Origin: Variovorax ginsengisoli
GTDB lineage: Bacteria; Pseudomonadota; Gammaproteobacteria; Burkholderiales; Burkholderiaceae_C
Length of the DNA stretch: 64,000 bases
Direction of reading: 5' to 3'
NCBI RefSeq assembly: GCF_030486595.1
Contig: NZ_JAUJZH010000003.1
Coordinates: 186,001 to 250,000, forward strand
Each line of letters begins with the position of its first letter. Within the stretch, counting starts at the first letter, position 1. The position numbers and the translations under genes were made by a program. Under the pieces are notes generated by a model that searched no databases, was not told the origin of the DNA, and saw only the letters and a list, made by a program, of their open reading frames with translations. Of the stretch, positions 61,340 through 64,000 are shown piece after piece.

Positions 61340-64000
61340 AGTTCGCGCACTTCTTCATCGACCGCCCGATCTTCGCGTCGGTCATCTCGATCATCATCGT
61401 GCTGGCCGGCGCGGTGGCGATGCTGAACCTGCCGATCGCGCAGTTCCCCGACATCACGCCGCCGCAGATCTCGGTCAGCGCCACCTACCCGGGCGCCAGC
61501 TCGGAGGTGGTTTCGCAGAACGTGGCGGCGCCGATCGAGCAGCAGGTCAACGGCGCCGACCGCATGATGTACATGAACTCGACCTCGAGCTCGACCGGCA
61601 ACATGACCTTGTCGATCTATTTCGAAATCGGCACCGACCCGTCGCTGGCCCAGGTCGATGTCCAGAACCGGGTCAACCTGGCGCTGCCCACGCTGCCTTC
61701 GGCGGTCAGCAGCCAGGGCGTCTCGGTGGCCAAGAAGTCGCAGGCCTTCATGATGATCGTGGCGATCTATTCGCCCGACAACAGCCTCGATCCGACCTAC
61801 ATCGCGAACTACGCCAACATCAACGTGCTGGACGCGATCAAGCGGGTGCCGGGGGCCAACCAGAGCTCGATCTTCGGCTCGCCCGACTATGCGATGCGGC
61901 TGTGGCTCAAGCCCGACCGCATGGCGGGCCTGGGCCTGACGGCCTCCGACGTGCAGCGGGCGGTGGCGGCGCAGAACCAGCAGTACGCCGCCGGCCGGCT
62001 CGGCGCCTCGCCGACCGCGACGCCGGTGCAGCAGACCATTCCGGTCACGACCTCGGGCCGCATGACCGAGCCCTCGCAGTTCGACAACATCATCCTGCGT
62101 GCCCAGCAGGGCACCGGCGCCATCGTCCGGGTCAAGGACATCGGCCGCGCCGAGCTGGGCGCCAAGGACTATTCGATCCGCTCCAAGTACAACGGCAATA
62201 CCGCCACCCTGATCGCGATCTACCAGCAGCCGGGTGCCAACGCGCTGCAGGTCGCGACCGACGTGAAGAAGCTGCTCGGCGAGATGAGGCCGACCTTCCC
62301 CGAAGGCCTGGACTACGACATCGCGCTCGACACCACCGACTTCGTGCGCGAGTCGATCAGCGAAGTGGTCCACACCTTCGTCGAGGCGGTGGTGCTGGTC
62401 GTGCTGGTCGTCTTCCTGTTCCTGCAGAGCTTCCGCGCGACGCTGGTGCCGATCCTGGCGGTGCCCGTGTCGATCCTCGGGGCCTTCATCGGCATGACCG
62501 CGATGGGCTTCTCGATCAACATGCTCACCCTGTTCGGCATGGTGCTGGCGATCGGCATCGTGGTCGACGACGCCATCGTGGTGGTCGAGAACGTCGAGCG
62601 CAACATGGCCGAGTTCGGCCTCGGCCCCAAGGAGGCCGCGAAGAAGGCGATGGACGAGGTCAGCGGCCCGGTGGTGGCCATCGTGCTGGTGCTGTGCGCG
62701 GTGTTCATCCCGGTGGCCTTCCTGTCGGGCATCACGGGCCAGCTCTACAAGCAGTTCGCGATCACGATCGCGGTGTCGGTGGTGTTCTCGGGCCTGGTGG
62801 CGCTGACGCTCTCGCCGGCGCTGGCGGCCATCCTGCTGAAGCCGCCGAAGCCGGGCGAGCACGAGAAGAAGGGCTTCTTCGGCTGGTTCAACCGGCGCTT
62901 CGAGCGCCTTACCGAGGGCTACACCTCGACCACCCGATTGGCGATCCGGCGCGTGGGCTTCTCGCTGCTGCTGATCGCCGGCATGGTCGCCATCATGCTC
63001 GGGCTCTTCAAGCGCGTGCCGTCGACCTTCCTGCCGGTCGAGGACCAGGGCTACATCTTCACCGCGGCAATCATGCCCGACGCCGCCAGCTCGACCGCAC
63101 CGAGGCGGCCACCGACCGTGCCCAGCAGTGGTTCAGCAAGCAGCCGGCGGTGAAGTCGGTGGCGTCGGTGCCCGGCTTCAGCCTGATCGACTCGCAACTC
63201 AAGTCCAACGCGGGCGTGCTCTTCGTGTCGCTCAAGGGCTTCGCCGAGCGGCAGGCGCCTGGCGACCGCGCCGACGCGCTGATCCGCGACGCCACGGCCG
63301 AATTCTCGACCTTCAAGGAAGGCGTGATGGTGCCGGTCAATCCGCCGTCGATCCCGGGGCTGGGCACCACCGGCGGCTTCGAGTTCTGGGTCCAGAGCGA
63401 AGGCGACGCCAGCCTGCAGCGGGTCGAGGAGGTGACGCGGGAGATCATCGCCAGGGCGCGCCAGCGGCCCGAGCTGCGCGGCGTCAACTCGACCATCAAC
63501 ACCCGCTCGCGGCAGCTGCTGGTCGACGTCGACCGCGACAAGACCGAGAGCCTGGGGGTGTCGGTGGACGAGGTCTATTCCACGCTGCAGACGCTGTTCG
63601 GCTCGCTCTACGTGAGCCAGTTTCCGAAGAACAGCCGGCTGTTCCAGGTCATCCTGCAGGCCGAGCCCGACTACCGCATCAAGCCGGACGACCTGCAGAA
63701 CATGTTCGTGCGCAACCACGACGGCAAGATGGTGCCGCTGAAGGCCGTGGCCACCACCCGATACGTGACTGGCGCCGACATCGTCACGCGCTTCAACAAC
63801 TTCACCGCCGCCAAGATCACCGGCGACGCCGCCGAGGGCTACAGCTCGGGCCAGGCGCTGGACGCCATGGAGGCGCTCGCCAGGGAGGTGCTGCCGCAGG
63901 GCTTCTCCTTCGCCTGGTCCGGGCAGTCCTACGAGGAGCGCAAGGCCGGGTCCACCGCCGGCATGGTGTTCGCCTTCGCAGTCGTGATGGTGTTCCTGAT
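61336..64000 (+). pseudogene. RND family efflux permease (AcrB/HAE1 type), frameshifted and cut by the window end
   Basis: This is the inner-membrane pump subunit of a hydrophobe/amphiphile RND system. It starts at an ATG overlapping the adaptor stop. MKFAHFFIDRPIFASVISIIIVLAG and FPDITPPQISVSATYPGASSEVV open the sequence, and GIVVDDAIVVVENVERN carries the proton-relay acidic pair of TM4. The frame breaks at about 63090: MPDAAS runs into an unrelated reading that stops at 63153, while the adjacent frame continues as LDRTEAATDRAQQWFSKQ and stays open to the window edge. Loss of a single C explains it. All conserved blocks survive on both sides, so either a recent inactivation or a sequencing error is possible. 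Confidence 0.85.

Overview
The window is GC-rich chromosomal DNA from a betaproteobacterium, most likely a Comamonadaceae member close to Variovorax. That placement is inferred from several features: Bug-type and HAAT substrate-binding proteins, many CaiB, acyl-CoA dehydrogenase and SDR genes, DUF6502/DUF5666 neighbours, and structured intergenic repeats. No sequence search was run. Both ends are cut: an SDR tail at the left and an RND efflux permease at the right.

Layout. (A) 1-13730, plus strand: a catabolic and uptake cluster. It holds three paralogous periplasmic binding proteins, a two-component Rieske ring-hydroxylating oxygenase, a LIV-type ABC transporter (LivH, a fused LivM-LivG, LivF), an acyl/aryl-CoA ligase, two SDRs, a MarR regulator and a hotdog thioesterase. 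Most genes are joined by 4-bp stop/start overlaps. It reads as uptake, CoA activation and oxidation of an aromatic or related carboxylic acid. (B) 13739-17017: aldoxime dehydratase and nitrilase, divergent from an AraC regulator, giving an aldoxime to nitrile to acid route. (C) 17083-20672: a DUF2252 gene, a broken CaiB remnant, about 600 bp of unrecognised sequence, and a translationally coupled pair of small genes, one a zinc-ribbon membrane protein. (D) 20887-24881: DUF6502, DUF5666 lipoprotein, a small membrane protein, DUF2092 and a Tyr/Pro-rich exported protein.

(E) 25025-34035: a two-module acyl-CoA dehydrogenase, divergent from an operon of citryl-CoA-lyase-like protein, HTD2-type hydratase, acyl-CoA dehydrogenase, CaiB transferase, MmgE/PrpD and a CitE-like lyase. 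The set resembles itaconate/mesaconate/citramalyl-CoA chemistry. (F) 34049-39277, minus strand: an arylmalonate-decarboxylase homologue, a Bug binding protein, an enolase-superfamily enzyme, a conserved small protein and two tandem LysR regulators. (G) 39309-45198: SDR, thioesterase, CoA ligase and AidB-like acyl-CoA dehydrogenase, divergent from a TetR regulator that appears to use an ATC start codon. (H) 45200-52949: an Lrp regulator, an acetolactate-synthase-type enzyme, an NRPS (AMP ligase-PCP-C-A-PCP) converging on it, and tRNA-Lys(CTT) with promoter and terminator. (I) 53012-64000: a BktB-like thiolase, an SDR, then an apparent operon of sulfatase, DUF1254, HAD phosphatase, DUF202, an RND adaptor with an OmpA-like C-terminal domain, and an RND permease with a one-base frameshift.

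The items most worth following up are the adaptor-OmpA fusion, the arylmalonate decarboxylase neighbourhood, the orphan NRPS with a glycine-like code, the inverted repeats whose arms co-vary, the ATC-start TetR gene, and the coupled zinc-ribbon gene pair.
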